Below, piece after piece: positions 11,815 through 25,338 of a stretch of DNA of 64,000 bases. The stretch spans positions 149,068,526-149,132,525 of the forward strand of contig NC_083560.1 of NCBI RefSeq assembly GCF_019925205.1, given 5' to 3'. The notes under the pieces were generated by a model. It worked only from the letters and a program-made list of their open reading frames with translations. It did no database searches and was not told where the DNA came from. Both the position numbers and the translations under genes were made by a program. How positions within the stretch are numbered: the first letter of the stretch is position 1; the number at the start of each line of letters is the position of its first letter. This DNA comes from Metopolophium dirhodum (lineage: Eukaryota > Arthropoda > Insecta > Hemiptera > Aphididae).

Positions 11815-14800
11815 TAGATTTTAGAACTCAATTATTACGTTTATATTAACATTTTTCATTAATGGGGTACATCATTTCAAATTAAAAAAAAAACATAATT
11901 TGTTGACGAATAACACTTCAGGCAATTGCAAATACATTTATCCACTATACATAAACTAGATGATCAGAAAACTAGAATTTAGAACTTAATATTAACGCTT
12001 ATATCAACATTTTTTGGTCTTGGGGTACATCATTTCAAATTAAAAAAATACATTATATGTAGATGAAAAAGACTTCAGACAATTGCAAATACATTGAGCA
12101 CCTATAAATAGATTAGATGAACCCAAAACTAGAATTTAGAAATCAATAATTACGTTAATATTAACGTTATTCATTGTTGGGGTACATAATTTCAAATTTA
12201 TAAAAAACATAATTAGTTGATGAATTAGACTTAAGTCAATTGCGAATAAATTAGTCACCTATAGATAGATTAGTTAAACCCAAAACTAGATTTTAGAACT
12301 CAATTATTACGTTTATATTAACATTTTTCATTAATGGGGTACATCATTTCAAATTAAAAAAAAAAACATAATTTGTTGACGAATAACACTTCAGACAATT
12401 GCAAATACATTTATCCACTATACATAAACTAGATGATCAGAAAACTAGAATTTAGAACTTAATATTAACGCTTATATGAACATTTTTTGGTCTTGGGGTA
12501 CATCATTTCAAATTAAAAAAATACATTATATGTAGATGAAAAAGACTTCAGACAATTGCAAATACATTGAGCACCTATAAATAGATTAGATGAACCCAAA
12601 ACTAGAATTTAGAAATCAATAATTACGTTAATATTAACGTTATTCATTGTTGGGGTACATAATTTCAAATTTATAAAAAACATAATTAGTTGATGAATTA
12701 GACTTAAGTCAATTGCGAATAAATTAGTCACCTATAGATAGATTAGTTAAACCCAAAACTAGATTTTAGAACTCAATTATTACGTTTATATTAACATTTT
12801 TCATTAATGGGGTACATCATTTCAAATTAAAAAAAAAACATAATTTGTTGACGAATAACACTTCAGACAATTGCAAATACATTTATCCACTATACATAAA
12901 CTAGATGATCAGAAAACTAGAATTTAGAACTTAATATTAACGCTTATATGAACATTTTTTGGTCTTGGGGTACATCATTTCAAATTAAAAAAATACATTA
13001 TATGTAGATGAAAAAGACTTCAGACAATTGCAAATACATTGAGCACCTATAAATAGATTAGATGAACCCAAAACTAGAATTTAGAAATCAATAATTACGT
13101 TAATATTAACGTTATTCATTGTTGGGGTACATAATTTCAAATTTATAAAAAACATAATTAGTTGATGAATTAGACTTAAGTCAATTGCGAATAAATTAGT
13201 CACCTATAGATAGATTAGTTAAACCCAAAACTAGATTTTAGAACTCAATTATTACGTTTATATTAACATTTCTCATTAATGGGGTACATCATTTCAAATT
13301 AAAAAAAAAACATAATTTGTTGACGAATAACACTTCAGACAATTGCAAATACATTTATCCACTATACATAAACTAGATGATCAGAAAACTAGAATTTAGA
13401 ACTTAATATTAACGCTTATATGAACATTTTTTGGTCTTGGGGTACATCATTTCAAATTAAAAAAATACATTATATGTAGATGAAAAAGACTTCAGACAAT
13501 TGCAAATACATTGAGCACCTATAAATAGATTAGATGAACCCAAAACTAGAATTTAGAAATCAATAATTACGTTAATATTAACGTTATTCATTGTTGGGGT
13601 ACATAATTTCAAATTTATAAAAAACATAATTAGTTGATGAATTAGACTTAAGTCAATTGCGAATAAATTAGTCACCTATAGATAGATTAGTTAAACCCAA
13701 AACTAGATTTTAGAACTCAATTATTACGTTTATATTAACATTTTTCATTAATGGGGTACATCATTTCAAATTAAAAAAAAAACATAATTTGTTGACGAAT
13801 AACACTTCAGACAATTGCAAATACATTTATCCACTATACATAAACTAGATGATCAGAAAACTAGAATTTAGAACTTAATATTAACGCTTATATGAACATT
13901 TTTTGGTCTTGGGGTACATCATTTCAAATTAAAAAAATACATTATATGTAGATGAAAAAGACTTCAGACAATTGCAAATACATTGAGCACCTATAAATAG
14001 ATTAGATGAACCCAAAACTAGAATTTAGAAATCAATAATTACGTTAATATTAACGTTATTCATTGTTGGGGTACATAATTTCAAATTTATAAAAAACATA
14101 ATTAGTTGATGAATTAGACTTAAGTCAATTGCGAATAAATTAGTCACCTATAGATAGATTAGTTAAACCCAAAACTAGATTTTAGAACTCAATTATTACG
14201 TTTATATTAACATTTTTCATTAATGGGGTACATCATTTCAAATTAAAAAAAAAACATAATTTGTTGACGAATAACACTTCAGACAATTGCAAATACATTT
14301 ATCCACTATACATAAACTAGATGATCAGAAAACTAGAATTTAGAACTTAATATTAACGCTTATATGAACATTTTTTGGTCTTGGGGTACATCATTTCAAA
14401 TTAAAAAAATACATTATATGTAGATGAAAAAGACTTCAGACAATTGCAAATACATTGAGCACCTATAAATAGATTAGATGAACCCAAAACTAGAATTTAG
14501 AAATCAATAATTACGTTAATATTAACGTTATTCATTGTTGGGGTACATAATTTCAAATTTATAAAAAACATAATTAGTTGATGAATTAGACTTAAGTCAA
14601 TTGCGAATAAATTAGTCACCTATAGATAGATTAGTTAAACCCAAAACTAGATTTTAGAACTCAATTATTACGTTTATATTAACATTTTTCATTAATGGGG
14701 TACATCATTTCAAATTAAAAAAAAAACATAATTTGTTGACGAATAACACTTCAGGCAATTGCAAATACATTTATCCACTATACATAAACTAGATGATCAG

Positions 14801-17800
14801 AAAACTAGAATTTAGAACTTAATATTAACGCTTATATCAACATTTTTTGGTCTTGGGGTACATCATTTCAAATTAAAAAAATACATTATATGTAGATGAA
14901 AAAGACTTCAGACAATTGCAAATACATTGAGCACCTATAAATAGATTAGATGAACCCAAAACTAGAATTTAGAAATCAATAATTACGTTAATATTAACGT
15001 TATTCATTGTTGGGGTACATAATTTCAAATTTATAAAAAACATAATTAGTTGATGAATTAGACTTAAGTCAATTGCGAATAAATTAGTCACCTATAGATA
15101 GATTAGTTAAACCCAAAACTAGATTTTAGAACTCAATTATTACGTTTATATTAACATTTTTCATTAATGGGGTACATCATTTCAAATTAAAAAAAAAAAC
15201 ATAATTTGTTGACGAATAACACTTCAGACAATTGCAAATACATTTATCCACTATACATAAACTAGATGATCAGAAAACTAGAATTTAGAACTTAATATTA
15301 ACGCTTATATGAACATTTTTTGGTCTTGGGGTACATCATTTCAAATTAAAAAAATACATTATATGTAGATGAAAAAGACTTCAGACAATTGCAAATACAT
15401 TGAGCACCTATAAATAGATTAGATGAACCCAAAACTAGAATTTAGAAATCAATAATTACGTTAATATTAACGTTATTCATTGTTGGGGTACATAATTTCA
15501 AATTTATAAAAAACATAATTAGTTGATGAATTAGACTTAAGTCAATTGCGAATAAATTAGTCACCTATAGATAGATTAGTTAAACCCAAAACTAGATTTT
15601 AGAACTCAATTATTACGTTTATATTAACATTTTTCATTAATGGGGTACATCATTTCAAATTAAAAAAAAAAAACATAATTTGTTGACGAATAACACTTCA
15701 GACAATTGCAAATACATTTATCCACTAAACATAAACTAGATGATCAGAAAACTAGAATTTAGAACTTAATATTAACGCTTATATGAACATTTTTTGGTCT
15801 TGGGGTACATCATTTCAAATTAAAAAAATACATTATATGTATATGAAAAAGACTTCAGACAATTGCAAATACATTGAGCACCTATAAATAGATTAGATGA
15901 ACCCAAAACTAGAATTTAGAAATCAATAATTACGTTAATATTAACGTTATTCATTGTTGGGGTACATAATTTCAAATTTATAAAAAACATAATTAGTTGA
16001 TGAATTAGACTTAAGTCAATTGCGAATAAATTAGTCACCTATAGATAGATTAGTTAAACCCAAAACTAGATTTTAGAACTCAATTATTACGTTTATATTA
16101 ACATTTTTCATTAATGGGGTACATCATTTCAAATTAAAAAAAAAACATAATTTGTTGACGAATAACACTTCAGACAATTGCAAATACATTTATCCACTAT
16201 ACATAAACTAGATGATCAGAAAACTAGAATTTAGAACTTAATATTAACGCTTATATGAACATTTTTTGGTCTTGGGGTACATCATTTCAAATTAAAAAAA
16301 TACATTATATGTAGATGAAAAAGACTTCAGACAATTGCAAATACATTGAGCACCTATAAATAGATTAGATGAACCCAAAACTAGAATTTAGAAATCAATA
16401 ATTACGTTAATATTAACGTTATTCATTGTTGGGGTACATAATTTCAAATTTATAAAAAACATAATTAGTTGATGAATTAGACTTAAGTCAATTGCGAATA
16501 AATTAGTCACCTATAGATAGATTAGTTAAACCCAAAACTAGATTTTAGAACTCAATTATTACGTTTATATTAACATTTTTCATTAATGGGGTACATCATT
16601 TCAAATTAAAAAAAAAACATAATTTGTTGACGAATAACACTTCAGACAATTGCAAATACATTTATCCACTATACATAAACTAGATGATCAGAAAACTAGA
16701 ATTTAGAACTTAATATTAACGCTTATATGAACATTTTTTGGTCTTGGGGTACATCATTTCAAATTAAAAAAATACATTATATGTAGATGAAAAAGACTTC
16801 AGACAATTGCAAATACATTGAGCACCTATAAATAGATTAGATGAACCCAAAACTAGAATTTAGAAATCAATAATTACGTTAATATTAACGTTATTCATTG
16901 TTGGGGTACATAATTTCAAATTTATAAAAAACATAATTAGTTGATGAATTAGACTTAAGTCAATTGCGAATAAATTAGTCACCTATAGATAGATTAGTTA
17001 AACCCAAAACTAGATTTTAGAACTCAATTATTACGTTTATATTAACATTTTTCATTAATGGGGTACATCATTTCAAATTAAAAAAAAAACATAATTTGTT
17101 GACGAATAACACTTCAGGCAATTGCAAATACATTTATCCACTATACATAAACTAGATGATCAGAAAACTAGAATTTAGAACTTAATATTAACGCTTATAT
17201 CAACATTTTTTGGTCTTGGGGTACATCATTTCAAATTAAAAAAATACATTATATGTAGATGAAAAAGACTTCAGACAATTGCAAATACATTGAGCACCTA
17301 TAAATAGATTAGATGAACCCAAAACTAGAATTTAGAAATCAATAATTACGTTAATATTAACGTTATTCATTGTTGGGGTACATAATTTCAAATTTATAAA
17401 AAACATAATTAGTTGATGAATTAGACTTAAGTCAATTGCGAATAAATTAGTCACCTATAGATAGATTAGTTAAACCCAAAACTAGATTTTAGAACTCAAT
17501 TATTACGTTTATATTAACATTTTTCATTAATGGGGTACATCATTTCAAATTAAAAAAAAAAACATAATTTGTTGACGAATAACACTTCAGACAATTGCAA
17601 ATACATTTATCCACTATACATAAACTAGATGATCAGAAAACTAGAATTTAGAACTTAATATTAACGCTTATATGAACATTTTTTGGTCTTGGGGTACATC
17701 ATTTCAAATTAAAAAAATACATTATATGTAGATGAAAAAGACTTCAGACAATTGCAAATACATTGAGCACCTATAAATAGATTAGATGAACCCAAAACTA

Positions 17801-20800
17801 GAATTTAGAAATCAATAATTACGTTAATATTAACGTTATTCATTGTTGGGGTACATAATTTCAAATTTATAAAAAACATAATTAGTTGATGAATTAGACT
17901 TAAGTCAATTGCGAATAAATTAGTCACCTATAGATAGATTAGTTAAACCCAAAACTAGATTTTAGAACTCAATTATTACGTTTATATTAACATTTCTCAT
18001 TAATGGGGTACATCATTTCAAATTAAAAAAAAAACATAATTTGTTGACGAATAACACTTCAGACAATTGCAAATACATTTATCCACTATACATAAACTAG
18101 ATGATCAGAAAACTAGAATTTAGAACTTAATATTAACGCTTATATGAACATTTTTTGGTCTTGGGGTACATCATTTCAAATTAAAAAAATACATTATATG
18201 TAGATGAAAAAGACTTCAGACAATTGCAAATACATTGAGCACCTATAAATAGATTAGATGAACCCAAAACTAGAATTTAGAAATCAATAATTACGTTAAT
18301 ATTAACGTTATTCATTGTTGGGGTACATAATTTCAAATTTATAAAAAACATAATTAGTTGATGAATTAGACTTAAGTCAATTGCGAATAAATTAGTCACC
18401 TATAGATAGATTAGTTAAACCCAAAACTAGATTTTAGAACTCAATTATTACGTTTATATTAACATTTTTCATTAATGGGGTACATCATTTCAAATTAAAA
18501 AAAAAACATAATTTGTTGACGAATAACACTTCAGACAATTGCAAATACATTTATCCACTATACATAAACTAGATGATCAGAAAACTAGAATTTAGAACTT
18601 AATATTAACGCTTATATGAACATTTTTTGGTCTTGGGGTACATCATTTCAAATTAAAAAAATACATTATATGTAGATGAAAAAGACTTCAGACAATTGCA
18701 AATACATTGAGCACCTATAAATAGATTAGATGAACCCAAAACTAGAATTTAGAAATCAATAATTACGTTAATATTAACGTTATTCATTGTTGGGGTACAT
18801 AATTTCAAATTTATAAAAAACATAATTAGTTGATGAATTAGACTTAAGTCAATTGCGAATAAATTAGTCACCTATAGATAGATTAGTTAAACCCAAAACT
18901 AGATTTTAGAACTCAATTATTACGTTTATATTAACATTTTTCATTAATGGGGTACATCATTTCAAATTAAAAAAAAAACATAATTTGTTGACGAATAACA
19001 CTTCAGACAATTGCAAATACATTTATCCACTATACATAAACTAGATGATCAGAAAACTAGAATTTAGAACTTAATATTAACGCTTATATGAACATTTTTT
19101 GGTCTTGGGGTACATCATTTCAAATTAAAAAAATACATTATATGTAGATGAAAAAGACTTCAGACAATTGCAAATACATTGAGCACCTATAAATAGATTA
19201 GATGAACCCAAAACTAGAATTTAGAAATCAATAATTACGTTAATATTAACGTTATTCATTGTTGGGGTACATAATTTCAAATTTATAAAAAACATAATTA
19301 GTTGATGAATTAGACTTAAGTCAATTGCGAATAAATTAGTCACCTATAGATAGATTAGTTAAACCCAAAACTAGATTTTAGAAATCAATTATTACGTTTA
19401 TATTAACATTTTTCATTAATGGGGTACATCATTTCAAATTAAAAAAAAAACATAATTTGTTGACGAATAACACTTCAGACAATTGCAAATACATTTATCC
19501 ACTATACATAAATTAGATGATCAGAAAACTAGAATTTAGAACTTAATATTAACGCTTATATGAACATTTTTTGGTCTTGGGGTACATCATTTCAAATTAA
19601 AAAAATACATTATATGTAGATGAAAAAGACTTCAGACAATTGCAAATACATTGAGCACCTATAAATAGATTAGATGAACCCAAAACTAGAATTTAGAAAT
19701 CAATAATTACGTTAATATTAACGTTATTCATTGTTGGGGTACATAATTTCAAATTTATAAAAAACATAATTAGTTGATGAATTAGACTTAAGTCAATTGC
19801 GAATAAATTAGTCACCTATAGATAGATTAGTTAAACCCAAAACTAGATTTTAGAACTCAAATATTACGTTTATATTAACATTTTTCATTAATGGGGTACA
19901 TCATTTCAAATTAAAAAAAAAACATAATTCGTTGACGAATCACACTTCAGACAATTGCAAATACATTTATCCACTATACATAAACTAGATGATCAGAAAA
20001 CTAGAATTTAGAACTTAATATTAACGCTTATATGAACATTTTTTGGTCTTGGGGTACATCATTTCAAATTAAAAAAATACATTATATGTAGATGAAAAAG
20101 ACTTCAGACAATTGCAAATACATTGAGCACCTATAAATAGATTAGATGAACCCAAAACTAGAATTTAGAAATCAATAATTACGTTAATATTAACGTTATT
20201 CATTGTTGGGGTACATAATTTCAAATTTATAAAAAACATAATTAGTTGATGAATTAGACTTAAGTCAATTGCGAATAAATTAGTCACCTATAGATAGATT
20301 AGTTAAACCCAAAACTAGATTTTAGAACTCAATTATTACGTTTATATTAACATTTTTCATTAATGGGGTACATCATTTTAAATTAAAAAAAAAACATAAT
20401 TTGTTGACGAATAACACTTCAGACAATTGCAAATACATTTATCCACTATACATAAACTAGATGATCAGAAAACTAGAATTTAGAACTTAATATTAACGCT
20501 TATATGAACATTTTTTGGTCTTGGGGTACATCATTTCAAATTAAAAAAATACATTATATGTAGATGAAAAAGACTTCAGACAATTGCAAATACATTGAGC
20601 ACCTATAAATAGATTAGATGAACCCAAAACTAGAATTTAGAAATCAATAATTACGTTAATATTAACGTTATTCATTGTTGGGGTACATAATTTCAAATTT
20701 ATAAAAAACATAATTAGTTGATGAATTAGACTTAAGTCAATTGCGAATAAATTAGTCACCTATAGATAGATTAGTTAAACCCAAAACTAGATTTTAGAAC

Positions 20801-21731
20801 TCAATTATTACGTTTATATTAACATTTTTCATTAATGGGGTACATCATTTCAAATTAAAAAAAAAACATAATTTGTTGACGAATAACACTTCAGACAATT
20901 GCAAATACATTTATCCACTATACATAAACTAGATGATCAGAAAACTAGAATTTAGAACTTAATATTAACGCTTATATGAACATTTTTTGGTCTTGGGGTA
21001 CATCATTTCAAATTAAAAAAATACATTATATGTAGATGAAAAAGACTTCAGACAATTGCAAATACATTGAGCACCTATAAATAGATTAGATGAACCCAAA
21101 ACTAGAATTTAGAAATCAATAATTACGTTAATATTAACGTTATTCATTGTTGGGGTACATAATTTCAAATTTATAAAAAACATAATTAGTTGATGAATTA
21201 GACTTAAGTCAATTGCGAATAAATTAGTCACCTATAGATAGATTAGTTAAACCCAAAACTAGATTTTAGAACTCAATTATTACGTTTATATTAACATTTT
21301 TCATTAATGGGGTACATCATTTCAAATTAAAAAAAAAACATAATTTGTTGACGAATAACACTTCAGACAATTGCAAATACATTTATCCACTATACATAAA
21401 CTAGATGATCAGAAAACTAGAATTTAGAACTTAATATTAACGCTTATATGAACATTTTTTGGTCTTGGGGTACATCATTTCAAATTAAAAAAATACATTA
21501 TATGTAGATGAAAAAGACTTCAGACAATTGCAAATACATTGAGCACCTATAAATAGATTAGATGCACCCAAAACTAGAATTTAGAAATCAATAATTACGT
21601 TAATATTAACGTTATTCATTGTTGGGGTACATAATTTCAAATTTATAAAAAACATAATTAGTTGATGAATTAGACTTAAGTCAATTGCGAATAAATTAGT
21701 CACCTATAGATAGATTAGTTAAACCCAAAAC

Positions 21732-22048
21732 TAGATTTTAGAACTCAATTATTACGTTTATATTAACATTTTTCATTAATGGGGTACATCATTTTAAATT
21801 AAAAAAAAAAAACATAATTTGTTGACGAATAACACTTCAGACAATTGCAAATACATTTATCCACTATACATAAACTAGATGATCAGAAAACTAGAATTTA
21901 GAACTTAATATTAACGCTTATATGAACATTTTTTGGTCTTGGGGTACATCATTTCAAATTAAAAAAATACATTATATGTAGATGAAAAAGACTTCAGACA
22001 ATTGCAAATACATTGAGCACCTATAAATAGATTAGATGAACCCAAAAC
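21732..22048 (+). repeat. Terminal A-B dimer of region 1 (C missing)
   Basis: Unit 47 has A, then B, and after the B tail GATGAACCCAAAAC goes straight to an A-type start at 22049. Monomer C is absent. The A monomer has the CATTTTAAATT variant also seen in units 12, 15, 17 and 44. Confidence 0.93.
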
Positions 22049-22205
22049 TAGATTTTAGAACTCAATTATTACGTTTATATTAACATTTTTCATTAATGGG
22101 GTACATCATTTCAAATTAAAAAAAAACATAAATTGTTGTTGATTAAGACTTCAGACAATTGCAAATACATTTATCCACTATAAATTAACTAGAAGTTCAA
22201 AAAAC
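22049..22205 (+). repeat. Chimeric monomer at the boundary of regions 1 and 2
   Basis: The left part is a perfect A monomer through CATTAATGGGG (to about 22101). The right part, from CATAAATTGTTGTTGATTAAG (about 22127) to the tail AGAAGTTCAAAAAAC, is region-2 X type and matches the monomer at 25027. The switch lies within conserved block 1, about 22101-22130, where both families are the same. This is the only direct join seen between the two arrays. Confidence 0.92.
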
Positions 22206-22830
22206 TAGAATTTAGAAGTCAATAAATACGTTGATATTAACATTTTCATTGTTGGGGTACATCATTTCAAATTAAAAAAAAACATAATTTGTTGACGAAT
22301 AAGACTTCAGGCAATTGCAAATACATTAGTCACCTATAGATAGATTAGTTGAACCCAAAACTAGAATTTAGAACTCAATAAATACGTTGATATTAACATA
22401 TTCATTGTTGGGGTACATCATTTCAAATTAAAAAAAAACATAATATGTTGATGAATAAGACTTCAGACAATTGCAAATACATTTATCCACTATAAATTAA
22501 CTAAATGTTCAAAAAACTAGAATTTAGAAGTCAATAAATACGTTGATATTAACATTTTCATTGTTGGCGTATATCATTTCAAATTAAAAAAAAACACATA
22601 AGTTGTTGTTGAATAAGACTTCAGACAATTGCAAATACATTGGTCACCTATAGATAGATTAGTTGAACCCAAAACTAGAATTTAGAACTCAATAAATACG
22701 TTGATATTAACATTTTCATTGTTGGGGTACATCATTTCAAATTAAAAAAAAACATAAATTGTTGTTGATTAAGACTTCAGACAATTGCAAAACATTTATC
22801 CACTATAAATTAAATAGATGTTCAAAAAAC
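22206..22830 (+). repeat. Four transition monomers
   Basis: Monomers start at 22206, 22362, 22518 and 22676 and alternate Y, X, Y, X. They carry private changes (TTGGCGTATATC near 22566, GCAAAACATTTATCC near 22788, TTAAATAGATG) and do not fit a later higher-order unit exactly. The 155-bp monomer at 22676 is followed by another X, so the strict alternation breaks at 22831. Confidence 0.85.
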
Positions 22831-24026
22831 TAGAATTTAGAACTCAATTATTACGTTAATATTAACGTTATTCATTGTTAGGTACGTCATTTCAAATTAA
22901 AAAAAAACATAATATGTTGATGAATAAGACTTCAGACAATTGCAAACACATTTATCCACTATACATAAACTAGATGATCAGAAAACTAGAATTTTGAAGT
23001 CAATAAATACGTTGATATTAACATTTTCATTGTTGGGGTACATCATTTCAAATTAAAAAAAACACATGAAATGTTGTTGAATAAGACTTCAGACAATTGC
23101 AAATACATTGGTCACCTATAGATAGAATAGTTGAACCCAAAACTAGAATTTAGAACTCAATTATTACGTTAATATTAACGTTATTCATTGTTAGGTACGT
23201 CATTTCAAATTAAAAAAAAACATAATATGTTGATGAATAAGACTTCAGACAATTGCAAACACATTTATCCACTATACATAAACTAGATGATCAGAAAACT
23301 AGAATTTTGAAGTCAATAAATACGTTGATATTAACATTTTCATTGTTGGGGTACATCATTTCAAATTAAAAAAAACACATAAGTTGTTGTTGAATAAGAC
23401 TTCAGGCAATTGCAAATACATTAGTCACCTATAGATAGATTAGTTGAACCCAAAACTAGAATTTAGAACTCAATAATTACGTTAATATTAACGTTATTCA
23501 TTGTTGGGGTACGTCATTTCAAATTAAAAAAAAACATAATATGTTGATGAATAAGACTTCAGACAATTGCAAACACATTTATCCACTATACATAAACTAG
23601 ATGATCAGAAAACTAGAGTTTTGAAGTCAATAAATACGTTGATATTAACATTTTCATTGTTGGGGTACATCATTTCAATTAAAAAAAAAACACATAAGTT
23701 GTTGTTGAATAATACTTCAGGCAATTGCAAATACATTAGTCACCTATAGATAGTTTAGTTGAACCCAAAAACTAGAATTTAGAACTCAATAAATACGTTG
23801 ATATTAACATATTCATTCTTGGGGTACATCATTTCAAATTAAAAAAAAAACATAAATTGTTGTTGATTAAGACTTCAGACAATTGCAAATACATTTATCC
23901 ACTATAAATTAACTAGATGTTCAAAAATCTAGAATTTAGAAGTCAATAAATACGTTGATATTAACATTTTCATTGTTGGGGTATATCATTTCAAATTAAA
24001 AAAAAACATAATTTGTTGACGAATAA

Positions 24027-24042
24027 GACGTCAGACAATTTC
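24027..24042 (+). other. GACGTCAGACAATTTC variant of conserved block 2 (first of 15)
   Basis: Block 2 reads GACGTCAGACAATTTC instead of GACTTCAGACAATTGC. Two linked changes create a GACGTC palindrome and destroy the CAATTG palindrome. Sites start at 24027, 26535, 28886, 31080, 33908, 36735, 40504, 43645, 49620, 51192, 52446, 55265, 58242, 60906 and 62472. It is the clearest landmark of higher-order periodicity in region 2. Confidence 0.95.
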
Positions 24043-24103
24043 AAATACATTGGTCACCTATAGATAGATTAGTTGAACCCAAAACTAGAATTTAGAACTC
24101 AAT

Positions 24104-24127
24104 AATTACGTTAATATTAACGTAATT
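24104..24127. other. 24-bp perfect palindrome (first of nine)
   Basis: The 16-bp palindrome ACGTTAATATTAACGT flanked by AATT on both sides, because the usual GTTATTC has become GTAATTC. Exact copies start at 24104, 26612, 28963, 31157, 52523, 55342, 58320, 60983 and 62550. Each is in the X monomer just after a GACGTC-bearing Y. At four further sites (about 40587, 43727, 49705, 51277) ATATGAAC breaks the symmetry. Confidence 0.95.
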
Positions 24128-25338
24128 CATTGTTGGGGTACGTCATTTAAAATTAAAAAAAAACATAATATGTTGATGAATAAGACTTCAGGCAATTGCA
24201 AACACATTTATCCACTATACATAAACTAGATGATCAAAAAACTAGAGTTTTGAAGTCAATAAATACGTTGATATTAACATTTTCATTGTTGGGGTACATC
24301 ATTTTAAATTAAAAAAAACACATAAGTTGTTGTTGTATAAGACTTCAGACAATTGCAAATACATTGTCACCTATAGATCGATTAGTTGTACGCAAAACTA
24401 GAATTTAGAAGTCAATAATTACGTTAGTATTAACGTTATTCATTGTTGGGGTACGTCATTTCAAATTAAAAAAAAACATAATATGTTGATGAATAAGACT
24501 TCAGACAATTGCAAACACATTTATCCACTATACATAAACTAGATGATCAGAAAACTAGAATTTTGAAGTCAATAAATACGTTGATATTAACATTTTCATT
24601 GTTGGGGTACATCATTTCAAATTAAAAAAAACACATAAAATGTTGTTGAATAAGACTTCAGGCAATTGCAAATACATTACTCACCTATAGATCGATTAGT
24701 TGTACGCAAAACTAGAATTTAGAACTCAATAATTACGTTAATATTAACGTTATTCATTGTTGGGGTACGTCATTTCAAATTAAAAAAAAACATAAATTGT
24801 TGTTGGTTAAGACTTCAGACAATTGCAAACACATTTATCCACTATACATAAACTAGATGATCAAAAAACTAGAGTTTTGAAGTCAATAAATACGTTGATA
24901 TTAACATTTTCATTGTTGGGGTACATCATTTTAAATTAAAAAAAACACATAAGTTGTTGTTGAATAAGACTTCAGACAATTGCAAATACATTGGTCACCT
25001 ATAGATAGATTAGTTGAACCCAAAACTAGAATTTAGAACTCAATAATTACGTTGATATTAACATTTTCATTGTTGGGGTACATCATTTCAAATTAAAAAA
25101 AAACATAAATTGTTGTTGATTAAGACTTCAGACAATTGCAAATACATTTATCCACTATAAATTAACTAGAAGTTCAAAAAACTAGAATTTAGAAGTCAAT
25201 AAATACGTTGATATTAACATTTTCATTGTTGGGGTACATCATTTCAAATTAAAAAAAAACGTAATTTGTTGACGAATAAGACTTCAGACAATTGCAAATA
25301 CATTGGTCACCTGTAGATAGATTAGTTGAACCCAAAAC

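Larger units (their letters stand above)
6621..21731 (+). repeat. Homogeneous core of region 1 (units 15-46)
   Basis: Of 32 trimers, 27 are exactly 472 bp; the exceptions are 473 or 474 bp through poly-A length. Units differ by only a handful of substitutions, which implies recent amplification or strong homogenisation. Variants shared by neighbours include the run AAAAAAAATAATT in the C monomers of units 18 and 19 (8037 and 8509), which marks a local tandem copy. Confidence 0.93.
1..22048 (+). repeat. Satellite array, region 1: 472-bp trimeric higher-order repeat (A-B-C)
   Basis: Forty-six complete A-B-C trimers followed by one A-B dimer, all head to tail. Each trimer is recognised by the A-specific start TAGATTTTAGAACTC, whereas B and C start TAGAATTT. 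Unit starts are 1, 475, 948, 1421, 1893, 2377, 2851, 3328, 3803, 4275, 4749, 5223, 5700, 6174, 6621, 7093, 7565, 8037, 8509, 8981, 9453, 9925, 10397, 10869, 11341, 11815, 12287, 12760, 13232, 13704, 14176, 14648, 15120, 15593, 16067, 16539, 17011, 17483, 17956, 18428, 18900, 19372, 19844, 20316, 20788, 21260 and 21732. The window starts exactly on an A monomer, so the array continues to the left. No inserted element or inversion is seen. The arrangement is what is known of centromeric or pericentromeric satellites; that location is inferred. Confidence 0.98.
22831..25338 (+). repeat. 16-monomer higher-order repeat, copy 1 (2,508 bp)
   Basis: Monomer starts: 22831, 22987, 23144, 23300, 23457, 23614, 23773, 23930, 24086, 24243, 24399, 24556, 24713, 24870, 25027 and 25183. 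Landmarks in order are GATAGAATAG (23121), CATTTCAATT in the Y at 23614, CATTCTTGGGG (about 23814), GACGTC (24027), the 24-bp palindrome (24104) and GTACGCAAAAC tails (about 24390 and 24705). The same order repeats in copies 2 and 3. Confidence 0.93.

Noticed and set aside
23567..23749. 60-codon open reading frame beginning at a TTG
   Set aside because: It is a read-through of an X-Y pair made possible by the CATTTCAATT length variant. Equivalent positions in the sister copies are broken, the start is not ATG, the product is low-complexity, and there is no gene context.
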